Positions 5,209 through 5,825 of a stretch of DNA of 5,825 nt are shown one piece after another. Made by a program: the position numbers and the translations under genes. Source of the DNA: an uncultured Pseudomonadota bacterium (GTDB lineage: Bacteria > Pseudomonadota > Gammaproteobacteria > Burkholderiales > SG8-39); assembly GCA_903864555.1 (NCBI GenBank), contig CAIPGJ010000499.1:1-5825 (forward strand), in the 5' to 3' direction. Every line of letters begins with the position of its first letter. Position 1 is the stretch's first letter. Under the pieces are notes generated by a model. The model did no database searches, was not told where the DNA came from, and saw nothing but the letters and a program-made list of their open reading frames with translations.

Positions 5209-5825
5209 TCAGGGCCTGAGCAGCAGCGGTTCGATCACCGCAAAGGTGAGCAGCGTGGTGAGCGCGATGGCGCACAGGTTCAGCACCAGGCCGGCGCGGC
5301 ACATGTCGCCCATGCGCACCATGCCGGTCCCGAACACGATGGCATTGGGCGGGGTGCCCACCGGCATCATGAAGGCGGCACTGGCGGCAAAGGCGCAGGG
5401 AATCACCAGCAGGTAGGGGTGTACGCCAACTGCCGGCGCCATGGCGGCGAGCAGCGGCACCATGGTGGCTACCTGCGCTGTGTTGGAGGTGGGCTCGGAG
5501 AGAAAGGTGGTGAGCGCCACCACCACCAGCACCAGCAGCACCACCGGCCAGCCGGCCAGTCCCACAGCCAGACTGCCGAGGTAGCCTGACACGCCGGTGC
5601 GGTCGATGGCGGCGGCCAGCGACAGTCCCCCGCCGAACAGCACCAGCACATCCCAGGGAATCTGCAGCGCGGCATCCCAGTCGAGCACCCGTTGCCCCTT
5701 CCCGGCCGGCAGGCTGAATAGCGCAATGGCAGCCAGCACCGCCACCACACTGTCGGAGAGCCCGGCCAGCGGGCGGATGCCGGCGATGCTGATGCCGGCG
5801 AGCACCGGGCCGAACACCCACAGCA
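5209..5825 (-). CDS. SLC13/DASS-family anion transporter, C-terminal part (5' end outside the window)
   Basis: About 205 C-terminal residues of an inner-membrane permease of the divalent anion:sodium symporter family, whose members move dicarboxylates, citrate, sulfate or similar anions. The frame is open through the right edge and the upstream residues continue hydrophobic sequence, so the GTG at 5817 is internal and the true start lies outside. Landmarks in order are the LFGGGLSLAAAI segment, the EPTSNT motif (SNT encoded at 5479-5487), which is the second substrate/sodium-site SNT of the family, and SAAFMMPVGTPPNAIVFGTG, which fits the family signature S-x2-F-x2-P-[LIVM]-[GSA]-x3-N-x-[LIVM]-V. 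A final hydrophobic helix ends in LLLRP and TGA. Substrate cannot be assigned. It converges with the NSS transporter. The stop codon lies inside a perfect 7-bp inverted repeat (GCTCAGG / CCTGAGC, 5207-5221, one-base loop). Confidence 0.92.
   Translation of the reverse strand, partial: LWVFGPVLAGISIAGIRPLAGLSDSVVAVLAAIALFSLPAGKGQRVLDWDAALQIPWDVLVLFGGGLSLAAAIDRTGVSGYLGSLAVGLAGWPVVLLVLVVVALTTFLSEPTSNTAQVATMVPLLAAMAPAVGVHPYLLVIPCAFAASAAFMMPVGTPPNAIVFGTGMVRMGDMCRAGLVLNLCAIALTTLLTFAVIEPLLLRP

Noticed and set aside
5132..5821. 229-codon minus-strand open frame overlapping the SLC13 gene in another frame
   Set aside because: Arg/Gly/His-rich out-of-frame translation; the SLC13 frame over the same bases carries the SNT and PVGTPPN motifs.
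1..5825. Search for CRISPR arrays, tRNA/rRNA genes, transposases, insertion-sequence ends and phage genes
   Set aside because: No regularly spaced repeats, RNA-gene signatures, transposase motifs or terminal inverted repeats with target duplications were seen; the window looks like ordinary chromosomal DNA.

Overview
The window is GC-rich bacterial DNA with strong G/C preference at third codon positions. It carries typical proteobacterial families: a Gly-rich-loop Ser/Thr kinase of the GxGGFG/KEYLP type, a periplasmic c-type heme sensor, a crotonase and two secondary transporters. A beta- or gammaproteobacterium able to mature cytochrome c fits best, but this is inference from family content and composition; no rRNA or other marker gene is present.

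Layout from left to right. (1) A minus-strand pair occupies 1-2288. The upstream gene (1416-2288) encodes a two-TM membrane protein with a periplasmic Tll0287-like/DUF3365 domain, one CXXCH heme motif and a C-terminal HAMP domain, and no output domain. 53 bases downstream lies a Ser/Thr protein kinase (1362 to beyond the left edge) with a complete set of catalytic residues, a Pro/Ala linker and two copies of a small C-terminal module. (2) A 282-bp divergent intergenic region (2289-2570) holds a perfect TATAAT for the sensor, an inverted repeat just upstream of it, and a sigma70-like promoter for the gene to the right. (3) A plus-strand crotonase-family gene (2571-3383) appears to lack both glutamates of classical enoyl-CoA hydratase. 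(4) A 226-bp region with an AT-rich start, three GATCAT motifs and two hairpins leads into (5) a plus-strand NSS/SLC6-type transporter (3610-5040) with changed residues at both predicted sodium sites. (6) A GC-rich convergent gap (5041-5208) with inverted repeats precedes (7) the C-terminal part of a minus-strand SLC13/DASS anion transporter running off the right edge.

The most interesting unit is the heme sensor plus kinase. The arrangement suggests that a periplasmic redox or ligand signal, relayed through a HAMP domain with no enzyme attached, is read by a separate cytoplasmic Ser/Thr kinase. That coupling is inferred from order, orientation and complementary domain content only. The crotonase and the two transporters do not form an obvious pathway with it or with each other.
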